DNA from: Tenacibaculum sp.
GTDB lineage: Bacteria; Bacteroidota; Bacteroidia; Flavobacteriales; Flavobacteriaceae
Reading direction: 5' to 3'
DNA: 64,000 bases
Assembly: GCA_022448525.1 (NCBI GenBank)
Contig: JAKVCX010000004.1
Span: 186,001-250,000 of the forward strand
Below, in pieces: positions 44,801-53,048 of the stretch (its first letter is position 1; the number at the start of each line of letters is the position of its first letter). Below the pieces are notes generated by a model. That model saw only the letters and a program-made list of their open reading frames with translations, did not search any database and was not told the DNA's origin. A program made the translations under genes and the position numbers.

Positions 44801-44962
44801 ATGAAATCCAACTTAACTAGCTATATCCATATGCATGTTAATAGGTTTTCAATCACAAATCCTAGAATGCACGAATTAGTACTCTACGGATTGTTATCAA
44901 AATATTATAAAATGAAGCTTGGAAGAGAAAAGCATGTTCAACCAAAAGCAGTAACAATATGA
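41855..44962 (+). CDS. Class I lanthipeptide dehydratase LanB (full length)
   Basis: 1035 residues. The N-terminal glutamylation domain starts with the conserved RCTPFGLFSGYG (93-104) and ASPELYYEW before it; it transfers glutamate from glutamyl-tRNA to Ser/Thr of the core. The C-terminal elimination domain (about 757-1030) opens with GEEWLYFKLYTG and contains FIRFRDPEFHIRLRF (798-812) and SYIHMHVNRF (989-998), the regions carrying the catalytic Arg and His of NisB. Both halves are in one protein, unlike the split dehydratases of pinensin-type clusters. The stop and the next start overlap (ATGA). Confidence 0.93.
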   Translation: MKSENFNHINRFIVRSPYNSVSHFANIPTTTKEAIQFVKDLFNDEVFKESIFLASPELYYEWKRCIQDAEVSQEKLEKLTFSIIKYYVRSATRCTPFGLFSGYGEIQHKKESNKPRYERFTGLDLDFLYAVLHDLNKKENIRSLVKFSPNTSIYKIGTSFRYAEYKLLKNKRSFTLVEVEADEVLALIYNVTRKEEQSLHELVELLVYSIENISEGEVTAYINSLIDAQFLVSDLDICINGEAPLQQIISYFEEFVIGNSASSEIQHYYQLLIQLQKELSNIDKQILGNPIEEYERIFKIADEFGIAFDKKYLINTNLKNNLPQSEYDLSSQEISNVKKAITTLSRFSKMPENANLTEFKKAFYKRYEDQEVPLCVALDNEIGVGFIQDHADASNFSAVIDDVKINGYESEESKIKYHHKIHKFWTDQLRKAQEENLSVIDLKELDLSSFPINTSQLSQSFYAMLNKYNDKISIEVAGGTGALNLLGRFSTTDNSLKEMFSIAKEKECRGEEELLVELLHVPDNRAGNILVRNIDRDHEISFLTKGNKEKNQISLDDIYISIKHNKIVLRSKSLNKRIRVVNTTAHNFQYNALPVYQFLGELQMQDCNPALGLNLGSINYRIFKSRPRISYGNIVLSPAKWNFSKEELSECFNNNKLSREKLKDFLKQKELPRYVCLREQQDHTLWIDLDNDFMYSFLSESLKKKKQLVLEELLVETINAETKSYNTEYIIPFFKETKRARKLIHQEVSEKRSFIPGEEWLYFKLYTGTKTASKILLDVIQPLVNELKENNLIDKWHFIRFRDPEFHIRLRFLIKDKNNSQVIERLNRSIKSYVNNYAIWKVELSTYNRELERYGNDLIIPSETLFEKDSNLILQILQLSKSINPEMSWLPILKTIDNLYQVHQFTLKDKAKHINELYEAFLHEFNGDKHLKKQIEAKFRKHKNDITHLLEDSESEVFSIIENHNQGLIESLGDKSNLIINRMKSNLTSYIHMHVNRFSITNPRMHELVLYGLLSKYYKMKLGREKHVQPKAVTI

Positions 44963-47193
44963 AATTTATACCTCAACACGATCAAATGGATTGTGGTCCT
45001 GCTTGTATAGCAATGATTACAAAAATGTACGGTAAAGATTATTCTTTACAGTATTTAAGAGAGATTTCCCATATCTCAAAAGAAGGAGTTAGTTTAATGA
45101 GTATTTCTGATGCTGCAGAAAAAATAGGTTTTGAAACGTATCCAAGTTTATTATCAATAGATGTTTTACTGGAAGAAGGAACATTACCTTGTATTCTTCA
45201 TTGGAATAAGAACCATTTTGTAATTCTTCATGATGTAAAGAAAAATATATTTACGGGTAAAAACCGATTTAAAATCGCAGATCCTTCTCATGGTTTAATC
45301 ACCCTTTCTGAGGAAGAATTCAAAAAATCTTGGTGTTCACAAGAAGAGAAGGGAATCGTATTGTTCTTATCTCCAACAGAAAAGTTCGAAGAAATTGAAC
45401 CACCAAAGACTAACAAATTAACTGTTTCTTATTTATTAAATTATCTCAAACCTTTTAAAAAGCAAGTTGCTTTTATGTTTAGTATGCTTTTATTTGGAAG
45501 TATGTTAACCTTGGTTTTTCCTTTTTTAACTCAAAATTTAATTGATAAAGGAGTAACAGTTGGTGATATGAATATGATCACATTGATTTTATTAGCACAG
45601 CTAGGACTGTTTTTAGGAGCCATAACAATTCAAATTATAAGAAATTCACTTACTCTGTATGTAGGTACTAAACTGAGTATTAATATCATCTCAGATTTTT
45701 TAAAGAAAACTCTTCAACTACCCATTAAATTTTTTGATTCAAAAATGGTAGGCGATTTCAACCAGCGAATAAATGATAATGAGCGTATTGAAGAGTTTCT
45801 TACTTCTCAAAGTTTGGTAACGGTATTTTCAATAATGACCTTTTCGGTATTTTTTGGAGTTCTTTGGTATTACGATTTTACAATTCTAGCAGTGTATTTG
45901 GCTTTAACTGTTTTTTCAATTGGTTGGTCTTATTATTTCTTGAAGAAGAGACGCATGTTAGATTATTTCAAATTTCAACAAAGAGCAGAAAATCAGGATT
46001 CAATTTTAGAAATTATTAATGGAGTTTCTGAAATGAAGTTGAATCAATTCGAAGAGTTTAAACGTAAAGCTTGGGTGAAAATTCAGAATAAATTATTTAA
46101 AACCAATCTTAGAATTTTAAAGATCGATCAAATTCAGGTTTCTGGATATGAATTCTTAAATCAGTTGAAGAATATTTTAGTTACGTTTTTAGCTGCAACC
46201 TATGTGGTAAAAGGACAAATGACAATTGGAGAACTGTTGAGTATTTCTTACATCATTGGTCAAATGAATTCACCAGTAAATCAATTAATTGATTTCTTTA
46301 GATCGCTACAAGATGCTAAATTAAGTTTAGAACGCTTAAATGAAGTTCAAAATCATCCTGAAGAAGAGTCTGAGTATATCAATGATAATGGAGAAGAGGT
46401 TGCACTTAAAAACTTGGAAATTGGAGAGAATATATTTGTCAATAATGGAATTCAGAAAGGAATTCGTTTTAAAAACCTTTCTTTTCAATATGAAGGTCCA
46501 AAATCACCGTTTATCCTGAAAGACATTAGTATGCTAATTCCAGAAGGAAAAGTTACGGCAATAGTAGGAGCGAGTGGAAGTGGTAAAACTACCTTATTAA
46601 AACTGTTACTTCGCTTTTATGATCCAACTTTAGGAAGTATTCACTACAACTACGATGACATTGTAAGTTTGTCTCCAAAGAGTATTCGTGAAAAATGTGG
46701 AGTAGTAATGCAAGATGGTTATATTTTTTCAGATACCATTGAAAGAAACATTGCAACGGGAGATGAGGAAATTGATTACGATAAATTAATAAATGCTATT
46801 CGAATTGCAAATATTGAAGACTTTATTTTATCATTACCACTACAACTAAAAACAAAGATTGGAACAGCAGGTAACGGTATTTCAGGAGGACAACGTCAAC
46901 GAATTTTAATTGCTAGAGCTGTTTATAAGAATCCACATTACATTTTCTTTGACGAAGCTACAAGTGCTTTAGATGCAGAAAATGAAAAGATAATTCACGA
47001 TAATTTACAAGAGTTTTTTAAAGATAGAACAGCAGTTGTTATTGCGCATAGATTATCAACAGTTAAAAATGCAGATCAAATCATTGTGCTTAAAAATGGA
47101 GAAATTGTAGAACACGGTTCTCATAAAGCATTAGTAGAAAACAAAGCCGATTATTTTAATTTGGTAAAGAACCAATTAGAATTAGGTAATTAA
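44959..47193 (+). CDS. Peptidase-containing ABC exporter (C39 domain, LanT type)
   Basis: 744 residues. N-terminal C39 peptidase with catalytic Cys12 (QMDCGPACIAM), His86 (WNKNHFVIL) and Asp108 (IADPSHG); it cuts leaders after GG or GA. Six-helix membrane domain (about 150-450). ATPase domain (about 500-740) with Walker A GASGSGKTT, signature ISGGQRQRILIARA, Walker B YIFFDEATSALD and the switch His in VIAHRLSTV. It exports the peptide across the inner membrane. No HlyD-type fusion protein is nearby, so crossing of the outer membrane is unexplained. Confidence 0.93.
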   Translation: MKFIPQHDQMDCGPACIAMITKMYGKDYSLQYLREISHISKEGVSLMSISDAAEKIGFETYPSLLSIDVLLEEGTLPCILHWNKNHFVILHDVKKNIFTGKNRFKIADPSHGLITLSEEEFKKSWCSQEEKGIVLFLSPTEKFEEIEPPKTNKLTVSYLLNYLKPFKKQVAFMFSMLLFGSMLTLVFPFLTQNLIDKGVTVGDMNMITLILLAQLGLFLGAITIQIIRNSLTLYVGTKLSINIISDFLKKTLQLPIKFFDSKMVGDFNQRINDNERIEEFLTSQSLVTVFSIMTFSVFFGVLWYYDFTILAVYLALTVFSIGWSYYFLKKRRMLDYFKFQQRAENQDSILEIINGVSEMKLNQFEEFKRKAWVKIQNKLFKTNLRILKIDQIQVSGYEFLNQLKNILVTFLAATYVVKGQMTIGELLSISYIIGQMNSPVNQLIDFFRSLQDAKLSLERLNEVQNHPEEESEYINDNGEEVALKNLEIGENIFVNNGIQKGIRFKNLSFQYEGPKSPFILKDISMLIPEGKVTAIVGASGSGKTTLLKLLLRFYDPTLGSIHYNYDDIVSLSPKSIREKCGVVMQDGYIFSDTIERNIATGDEEIDYDKLINAIRIANIEDFILSLPLQLKTKIGTAGNGISGGQRQRILIARAVYKNPHYIFFDEATSALDAENEKIIHDNLQEFFKDRTAVVIAHRLSTVKNADQIIVLKNGEIVEHGSHKALVENKADYFNLVKNQLELGN

Positions 47194-47230
47194 AGATAGT
47201 AGCAGATAAAAATTTTGAAATTGAAAAAGA

Positions 47231-47252
47231 AGGCGGGGCGAAAGTCTCGCTT
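47231..47252 (+). terminator. Terminator of the lanthipeptide operon
   Basis: GCGGGG (47233-47238) pairs with TCTCGC (47245-47250) including G-U pairs, followed by TTTTTT, 40 bases after the exporter stop. Confidence 0.75.
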
Positions 47253-47324
47253 TTTTCATTTTATTCAATTTTTAAAGGAAATAAATGAGAATTATATTTT
47301 CTGATTTTTAAAAAGGAGGTAATT

Positions 47325-48788
47325 TTGTGGGCAAATAATAAACTTATGAAAAATAACTTCGATATGTCTCTTGAAGACATGAAGTCATATGGATATAAAA
47401 TAGTTGATTTAATTGCCGAACATTGGGATTCAATTGAACAGAAAAAACCACTTGCAGAACCTAAGACAAGAAATGATTTAGATCAGATTTTCTTGCAGGA
47501 AGCTCCGGAAGAACCAATGGATTCAAATAAAGTTTTGGATTTTATTGTGGATAATGTACTACCGAATAGTACGTATACAATGCATCCAAAATTCTATTCT
47601 TTCGTTCCTGGTCCAAGTAACTTCATCAGTACAATGGCTGATACATTAGCAACTGGATTTAATATTTTTTCTGGCGGGTGGCTAGTTTCTTCTGCTGCTG
47701 CTGAACTTGAAATTGTTACAATTAACTGGTTGTTAAATATGTATAACTTTCCAGTTAAACAAGGTGGAGGAATTTTTACCAGTGGAGGTTCTATGGCAAA
47801 TTTAACTGCGTTAGTTACGGCTCGTAGAATTAAATGTGGTGACGATTTTTCAAAAGCGGTAATTTATTTATCAGATCAGGCGCACTCTTCGAACATTAAA
47901 GCGATTCGTATTTTAGGGTTCAAAAAAGAACAAATCAGAATTATTCCTACAGACTTCGAATTTAGAATTGGTATTAACAAATTAAAAAATGCGATTGCTA
48001 AAGATAAACTAGAAGGATTACAACCATTCTGTTTTATTGCAAATGCCGGAACAACTAATACAGGTACAGTAGATCCTCTTCATGAGATTGCTGATATTTG
48101 TGAAGATGAAAATATCTGGTTGCATATTGATGGAGCTTACGGAGGAGCAGCAATTTTAGCTAAAAAGGGACAAAGAATGTTACGTGGAATCGAACGTGCT
48201 GATTCTTTAACGGTTGATCCTCACAAATGGTTTTTCCAACCTTATGAAATTGGATGCTTATTAGTAAAAGATGCGTCTTGGTTAAGTGGAACTTTTAGTG
48301 AAAAACCTGAATATTTAAGAGATGTGGAAGGAAATGAGTCTGAGATTAATTTCTACGACTATGGAGTTCAGTTAACGCGAAGATTAAGAGCTTTAAAATT
48401 CTATACTTCCATTAAAACGTACGGATTAGAAACTTTTAGAAATGCGGTTACGTATAATATTGATTTAACAGAAGAGGCTGAGGATTATTTACGTAAAAGT
48501 AAAGTCTGGGAAGTTGTTTCACCGGCGACTTTAGCTGTCATTAATTTTCGATACCATCCGATAAATGAAAATTTGGAAGAAAGTGTAATCGATGAATTAA
48601 ATCAAAAGATTTCACAACGTGTTATGGAGTCTAGAGATGCAGTTTTTGTTACGACTATATTAAACAAACAAATTGTATTACGTATGTGTTTAATAAATCC
48701 TAAAACAACTATGGATGATGTATTAGATACTTTAAATACTTGTGAAGAGTATGGTGCTGAAATTTTAAAAGAGTTAAAATCTAAGTAA
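47325..48788 (+). CDS. PLP-dependent group II decarboxylase
   Basis: About 480 residues, fold-type I. Motifs: MHPKFYSFVPGPSNF, FTSGGSMANLTAL, NAGTTNTGTVDPL, WLHIDGAYGGAA and the PLP lysine in SLTVDPHKWFFQP. The family decarboxylates aromatic amino acids, glutamate or histidine; the substrate cannot be read. A Shine-Dalgarno-like GGAGGT (47315-47320) lies four bases before a TTG start at 47325; the ATG at 47346 (MKNNFDMSLEDMK) is an equally good or better start. It follows the terminator of the lanthipeptide operon, so membership in that cluster is doubtful. Confidence 0.85.
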   Translation: MWANNKLMKNNFDMSLEDMKSYGYKIVDLIAEHWDSIEQKKPLAEPKTRNDLDQIFLQEAPEEPMDSNKVLDFIVDNVLPNSTYTMHPKFYSFVPGPSNFISTMADTLATGFNIFSGGWLVSSAAAELEIVTINWLLNMYNFPVKQGGGIFTSGGSMANLTALVTARRIKCGDDFSKAVIYLSDQAHSSNIKAIRILGFKKEQIRIIPTDFEFRIGINKLKNAIAKDKLEGLQPFCFIANAGTTNTGTVDPLHEIADICEDENIWLHIDGAYGGAAILAKKGQRMLRGIERADSLTVDPHKWFFQPYEIGCLLVKDASWLSGTFSEKPEYLRDVEGNESEINFYDYGVQLTRRLRALKFYTSIKTYGLETFRNAVTYNIDLTEEAEDYLRKSKVWEVVSPATLAVINFRYHPINENLEESVIDELNQKISQRVMESRDAVFVTTILNKQIVLRMCLINPKTTMDDVLDTLNTCEEYGAEILKELKSK

Positions 48789-48807
48789 TTTCCATTTGAT
48801 ACAAATA

Positions 48808-48835
48808 AAAAAACCTGCAGATTTGCAGGTTTTTT
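48808..48835. terminator. Bidirectional terminator between the decarboxylase and purA
   Basis: Stem AAAAAACCTGCA / TGCAGGTTTTTT with loop GATT; A- and T-runs on both sides. Confidence 0.9.
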
Positions 48836-48857
48836 TGTTTTATAAAGAATTATGATA

Positions 48858-50129
48858 TTACATCATAATAGTCTGTTTTCTATCCGGTCCAACAGAAACA
48901 ATCTTTACAGGAATTTCAGTTTCCTTTTCTATAAACTTAATATAGTTTACTAAGTTTTCAGGTAAAGTTTCTTTGTCAGTCATTCCAGTTAAATCAGCTT
49001 CCCAACCTTTAAATTCCGTATAAATCGGTTCAATGTTTTCTGGTTCAATATTATAAGGTAAATGTTGGATAGTTTCACCTTTATATTTGTAACCTGTACA
49101 AACTTTTAAAGTATCAAATCCAGATAAAACATCACCTTTCATCATCATTAATTGAGTTACACCATTTACTTGAACAGCGTATTTTAAAGCAACGATATCT
49201 AACCAACCACAACGACGAGGACGACCAGTTGTTGCACCAAATTCGTGTCCAACTCTTCCCATCGTTTCCCCAACTTCATCAAATAACTCAGTAGGGAATG
49301 GTCCAGATCCAACTCTCGTTGTATAAGCTTTGAAAATTCCAAATACATCTTTTATTCTATTTGGAGCAATACCTAATCCTGTACAAGCACCAGCAGCAGT
49401 TGTGTTACTTGAAGTTACAAAAGGATATGTTCCAAAGTCGATATCTAATAAAGATCCTTGTGCACCTTCAGCAAGGATGGTTTTTCCTTCTTTAATGGCA
49501 CTATTTAAGAATTCTTCAGAATCTATAAATTGTAATGTTCTTAATTTTTCAATTCCTCTACAGAATTCTTCTTCTAATTCGTCTAAATCATATTGAATAT
49601 CTACATCGAAGAAATCAAGCATTTTAATATGCTTTTCTGTAAGAGTTTTGTAACGATCTTTCCAATCATCTAATTCTAAATCACCAACGCGCATTCCATT
49701 TCTACCAGTTTTATCCATGTAAGTTGGACCAATACCTTTTAATGTAGAACCAATTTTTGCTTTTCCTTTTGATGTTTCAGAAGCTGCATCTAATAAACGG
49801 TGAGTTGGTAAAATTAAATGAGCTTTTCTTGAGATTAGTAATTTATCTGTGTAATTGATGTTGTGCTCGTCTAAATTCTCTAATTCTTTCTTAAAAATTA
49901 CAGGATCAATAACTACTCCGTTTCCAACAACATTTAACGCTGTTTTATGGAAAATTCCGGAAGGAATAGTGTGTAAGACATATTTGTTACCATCAAAAAC
50001 TAAGGTATGACCAGCATTTGGTCCACCTTGAAAGCGAGCAATGATATCATAATTTTGGGTGAGAACGTCAACAATTTTTCCTTTTCCTTCATCTCCCCAT
50101 TGCAAGCCGAGTAATAAATCTACCGCCAT
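48858..50129 (-). CDS. purA: Adenylosuccinate synthetase
   Basis: 423 residues. GTP-dependent joining of IMP and aspartate in AMP synthesis. Motifs: LLLGLQWGDEGKGKIVD (GTP P-loop-like loop), QGGPNAGHTLVFDG, KGIGPTYMDKTGRNGMR, LAEGAQGSLLDIDFGTYPF, VGSGPFPTEL and EFGATTGRPRRCGW. Complete and of normal length. It lies 30 bases downstream of the Fur-family gene on the same strand. Confidence 0.97.
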   Translation of the reverse strand: MAVDLLLGLQWGDEGKGKIVDVLTQNYDIIARFQGGPNAGHTLVFDGNKYVLHTIPSGIFHKTALNVVGNGVVIDPVIFKKELENLDEHNINYTDKLLISRKAHLILPTHRLLDAASETSKGKAKIGSTLKGIGPTYMDKTGRNGMRVGDLELDDWKDRYKTLTEKHIKMLDFFDVDIQYDLDELEEEFCRGIEKLRTLQFIDSEEFLNSAIKEGKTILAEGAQGSLLDIDFGTYPFVTSSNTTAAGACTGLGIAPNRIKDVFGIFKAYTTRVGSGPFPTELFDEVGETMGRVGHEFGATTGRPRRCGWLDIVALKYAVQVNGVTQLMMMKGDVLSGFDTLKVCTGYKYKGETIQHLPYNIEPENIEPIYTEFKGWEADLTGMTDKETLPENLVNYIKFIEKETEIPVKIVSVGPDRKQTIMM

Positions 50130-50159
50130 TATTTAGTGTGTTGTTATGTGTGTTTAAGT

Positions 50160-50609
50160 TTATTTTGAATTTCGTTTTGTTCCGTAGAAGTATAATGAGT
50201 GGTTGTGAATGTCAATATCAAACACTTCCTCAATAGTTTTCTTGATAATTTGAATTCTTGGGTCGCAAAACTCTTTTACTTCACCAGAATCAGTAAGAAT
50301 AACATGATCGTGATTTTTATCGAAATAACTTTTTTCGTAACGCGCCATTGATTGACCATCGAATTGATGTTTACGTACCAAACCACATTCTAATAATAAA
50401 TCCATCGTATTGTAAAGTGTTGCTCTACTCACACGATAGTTTTTATTTTTCATTTTGATATATAAAGATTCAATATCAAAATGTTCATCAGCGTCATATA
50501 TTTCTTGTAAAATAGCGTATCGTTCAGGAGTTTTACGATGCTTGTTTTCTTCTAGGAAAGAAGTAAATACTTTTTTTACGATTTCTTGATTTTCAGCTGG
50601 GTTACTCAT
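50160..50609 (-). CDS. Fur-family transcriptional regulator
   Basis: 149 residues. Winged helix: [47 protein letters not shown], then the metal-sensing [20 protein letters not shown] and [10 protein letters not shown]. In E. coli Fur the segment after HDH reads ICxxC (structural zinc); here the two Cys positions are Leu and Ser, and no second CxxC is present. The His/Asp ligands for the regulatory metal site remain. Iron, zinc or peroxide sensing cannot be told. Upstream is the RelA/SpoT gene, downstream purA, all on one strand. Confidence 0.9.
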   Translation of the reverse strand: MSNPAENQEIVKKVFTSFLEENKHRKTPERYAILQEIYDADEHFDIESLYIKMKNKNYRVSRATLYNTMDLLLECGLVRKHQFDGQSMARYEKSYFDKNHDHVILTDSGEVKEFCDPRIQIIKKTIEEVFDIDIHNHSLYFYGTKRNSK

Positions 50610-50683
50610 ATCGGTTGAATTTTACCAAAAGACAAATTTACGCTTATTTATGAATAAAAAAAGCTATGAGCTCAAGAATATAT

Positions 50684-52903
50684 TTACAAACTATTAACAC
50701 GAGTAACTTTTTGTACTCCTTCCACCTTTTTTATACTATTAATTAGCTTAGTTAACTGGTTTTTATTCTTTACAGTTAATGATATTTTTCCTTCAAATAT
50801 TCCAGCATTTCCAGAAATATTTATACTGTTAATAAAAACATCCATATTACTAGAAATAATTCTTGTAATATTATTTACAATTCCTTTATTATCAACACCA
50901 CTTACCATTAAAATAGCAGAGAATTCCTGTTTTGTTGAATCGATCCATTTTGCTTTAATAATTCGGTAAGCAAAATTTGATTGTAGAGAAATGGCATTCG
51001 GACAGTTGTTTTTATGAACTTTAATTCCGTCATTAATTGTTACAAATCCAAAAACAGCATCACCAGGAATAGGTTTACAACAAACGGATAAAGAATACTC
51101 TAATTTTTCTTCTTCTTGTCCGAAAACTAAAGCGTCATACTTGTTTGTTACTTCCTCAGTATCTGTAATGTTCTTATGTGAATTTCTCTTAAATGGATTT
51201 TTAAGGAAAGTCATTATCGGACTCGATCTTTGACTAACAAATTCTTTTAATAATGTGTTATCAATAGCTCCATTACCAATTCTATAAAAAAGGTCAAAAC
51301 TAGTTTGAAGATTGAAATAACTAGCGATTTCATGAATTAACTTTTCGTCGTAGTTAATTTTTAAATGACGTAATTTTCTAGCTAAAATAGCTTTTCCTTC
51401 TTCTGCAATTTTCTTTTCATCGGCTTTTAAAGCGGATTTAATCTTAGTTCTTGCTCTGGCGGTCATTACGAAATCCAACCAACGAGAATTTGGTTTATTG
51501 GTAGAAGAAGTTAAAATGTCTACTTGATCACCACTTTTTAATTCATGACTTAAAGGAACAAGTTTACCATTTACTTTGGCACCTCTTGTTTTCAATCCAA
51601 CATCTGTGTGAATTGCAAATGCAAAATCTAACGCTGAAGCTCCTTTTGGTAAAGATTTTAAATCACCTTTTGGAGTAAAAACATAAATCTCTTTAGCATA
51701 TAAATTCAGTTTGAAATCTTCAACGAAATCAACTGCATTTAAGGTGTTGTTTTCAAGTGTTTCTTTTAATCTATTTAACCAATCATCTAACCCGTTTTCA
51801 TTCTCACCTCCTTGCTTGTATTTGAAATGTGCAGCATATCCTTTTTCTGCAATTTCATCCATTCTTTCTGAACGAATCTGTACTTCAACCCATTTGGCAT
51901 CAGGTCCAACCACGGTTATATGTAATGCTTCATAACCTGTTGACTTAGGTTGAGAAATCCAATCTCTTAATCGGGCCGGGTTTGGTTTGTAGAAATCAGT
52001 TACAATTGAATATATTTTCCAAGCATCGAACTTTTCATCATCTGAAGTTGGTTCATAAATAATTCTAATGGCGAATTTATCGTAAACTTCATCGAAGGTT
52101 ACGTTTTGCTTACGCATTTTCCTTCTAATCGAATAAATAGATTTAAATCTACCTTTGATTTGATAGTTAAATCCAACTTGATCTAATGCTTCTCTAATTT
52201 TAGAATTAAAAGAGTCTATATATTTTTGTTGCTCTTCTTTATTTTCTTTAATCTTTAATAAAATATCATTGTAAACTTCAGGTTCAGTGTATTTCAGTCC
52301 TAAATCTTCAAGTTCTGTTTTGATATTATATAAACCTAAGCGATGTGCTAAAGGAGCGTAAATGTATAATGTTTCTGATGCAATTTTCACCTGCTTATGA
52401 GGAGGCATTGCATCCATAGTTTGCATATTATGTAGTCGATCAGCAATTTTTATTAAAATTACACGAACATCGTCATGTAAAGTCAATAACATTTTTCTGA
52501 AATTCTCTGCTTGAATTGAGTAGTCTTGGTCTTGTTTTAAGCGAGAAATTTTTGTTAGTCCACTTACAATTCTTGCGACTGTTTCTCCAAATAACTGTTG
52601 CATATCTTCAACAGTATATTGGGTGTCTTCAACAACATCATGTAATAATGCAGCTGCAATGGAGGTGGCACCTAATCCAATTTCATAGGCAACAATTTTT
52701 GCTACAGCAATTGGATGAAAAATATAAGGTTCACCAGATTTTCTTCTTTGGCTTGAGTGAGCTTCAACGGCAACTTCAAAAGCTTTACGAATTAGCTTTT
52801 TATCATCTTCAGATAAAGTTTGGTATGTCCCTTTTAACAAATCTTTGTAGCGATTTGCTATTTCCTTGTTTTCTTCTTCTACCGTTGCTGTGTACTCCAT
52901 CAT
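50684..52903 (-). CDS. Bifunctional (p)ppGpp synthetase/hydrolase (RelA/SpoT homologue)
   Basis: 739 residues. Domain order: HD hydrolase (HPIAVAKIV, ALLHDVVEDTQYT, KIADRLHNMQTM), synthetase (PKSTGYEALHITVVGP and the EVQIRSERMDEIAEKGYAAH segment), TGS (VFTPKGDLKSLPKGASALDFAF), a zinc-finger-like or helical part with CC (SLSVCCKPIPGD) and a C-terminal ACT domain. Both catalytic domains look intact, so this long Rel-type enzyme can make and degrade (p)ppGpp during starvation. It heads the gene order rel - fur - purA on the minus strand. Confidence 0.95.
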   Translation of the reverse strand: MMEYTATVEEENKEIANRYKDLLKGTYQTLSEDDKKLIRKAFEVAVEAHSSQRRKSGEPYIFHPIAVAKIVAYEIGLGATSIAAALLHDVVEDTQYTVEDMQQLFGETVARIVSGLTKISRLKQDQDYSIQAENFRKMLLTLHDDVRVILIKIADRLHNMQTMDAMPPHKQVKIASETLYIYAPLAHRLGLYNIKTELEDLGLKYTEPEVYNDILLKIKENKEEQQKYIDSFNSKIREALDQVGFNYQIKGRFKSIYSIRRKMRKQNVTFDEVYDKFAIRIIYEPTSDDEKFDAWKIYSIVTDFYKPNPARLRDWISQPKSTGYEALHITVVGPDAKWVEVQIRSERMDEIAEKGYAAHFKYKQGGENENGLDDWLNRLKETLENNTLNAVDFVEDFKLNLYAKEIYVFTPKGDLKSLPKGASALDFAFAIHTDVGLKTRGAKVNGKLVPLSHELKSGDQVDILTSSTNKPNSRWLDFVMTARARTKIKSALKADEKKIAEEGKAILARKLRHLKINYDEKLIHEIASYFNLQTSFDLFYRIGNGAIDNTLLKEFVSQRSSPIMTFLKNPFKRNSHKNITDTEEVTNKYDALVFGQEEEKLEYSLSVCCKPIPGDAVFGFVTINDGIKVHKNNCPNAISLQSNFAYRIIKAKWIDSTKQEFSAILMVSGVDNKGIVNNITRIISSNMDVFINSINISGNAGIFEGKISLTVKNKNQLTKLINSIKKVEGVQKVTRVNSL

Positions 52904-52990
52904 TACAGGGGATTTGTTAATCTACTCACATTATTAAGTGAAAGTAATACAAAGATTTGTAATGAACAAGTTTTTGTTATTTCAAAAAAA

Positions 52991-53019
52991 AGATGTTAAC
53001 CTGAATCAAGTTAACATCT
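52991..53019 (-). terminator. Terminator of the SnoaL-like lipoprotein gene
   Basis: Perfect 10-bp stem AGATGTTAAC / GTTAACATCT with a nine-base loop; long T-run on the minus strand. Confidence 0.88.
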
Positions 53020-53048
53020 AAAAAGTAGAATAAAAATATTCTAAGGGA

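Larger units (their letters stand above)
32727..47252. other. Class I lanthipeptide locus with adjoining ThiF / LuxR / acyl-GNAT module
   Basis: The span joins, in order: ThiF-like enzyme, PAS-LuxR regulator (minus), LuxI-like GNAT, outer-membrane barrel, four precursor peptides, two LanC-like proteins, luciferase-like monooxygenase, full-length LanB, C39-peptidase ABC exporter and a terminator. From the GNAT (34473) to the terminator every gene is on the plus strand with spacers under about 110 bases apart from the hairpin-bearing gaps between precursors. Shared palindromes link the regulatory genes. No separate membrane-fusion protein, LanFEG immunity transporter or LanI-like lipoprotein is seen. 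Confidence 0.8.

Noticed and set aside
47325..48788. The PLP decarboxylase as the last gene of the lanthipeptide cluster (for example an amino-vinyl-cysteine type step)
   Set aside because: A terminator lies between it and the exporter, it belongs to the group II amino acid decarboxylases rather than to flavoprotein LanD enzymes, and the precursors do not end in Cys.
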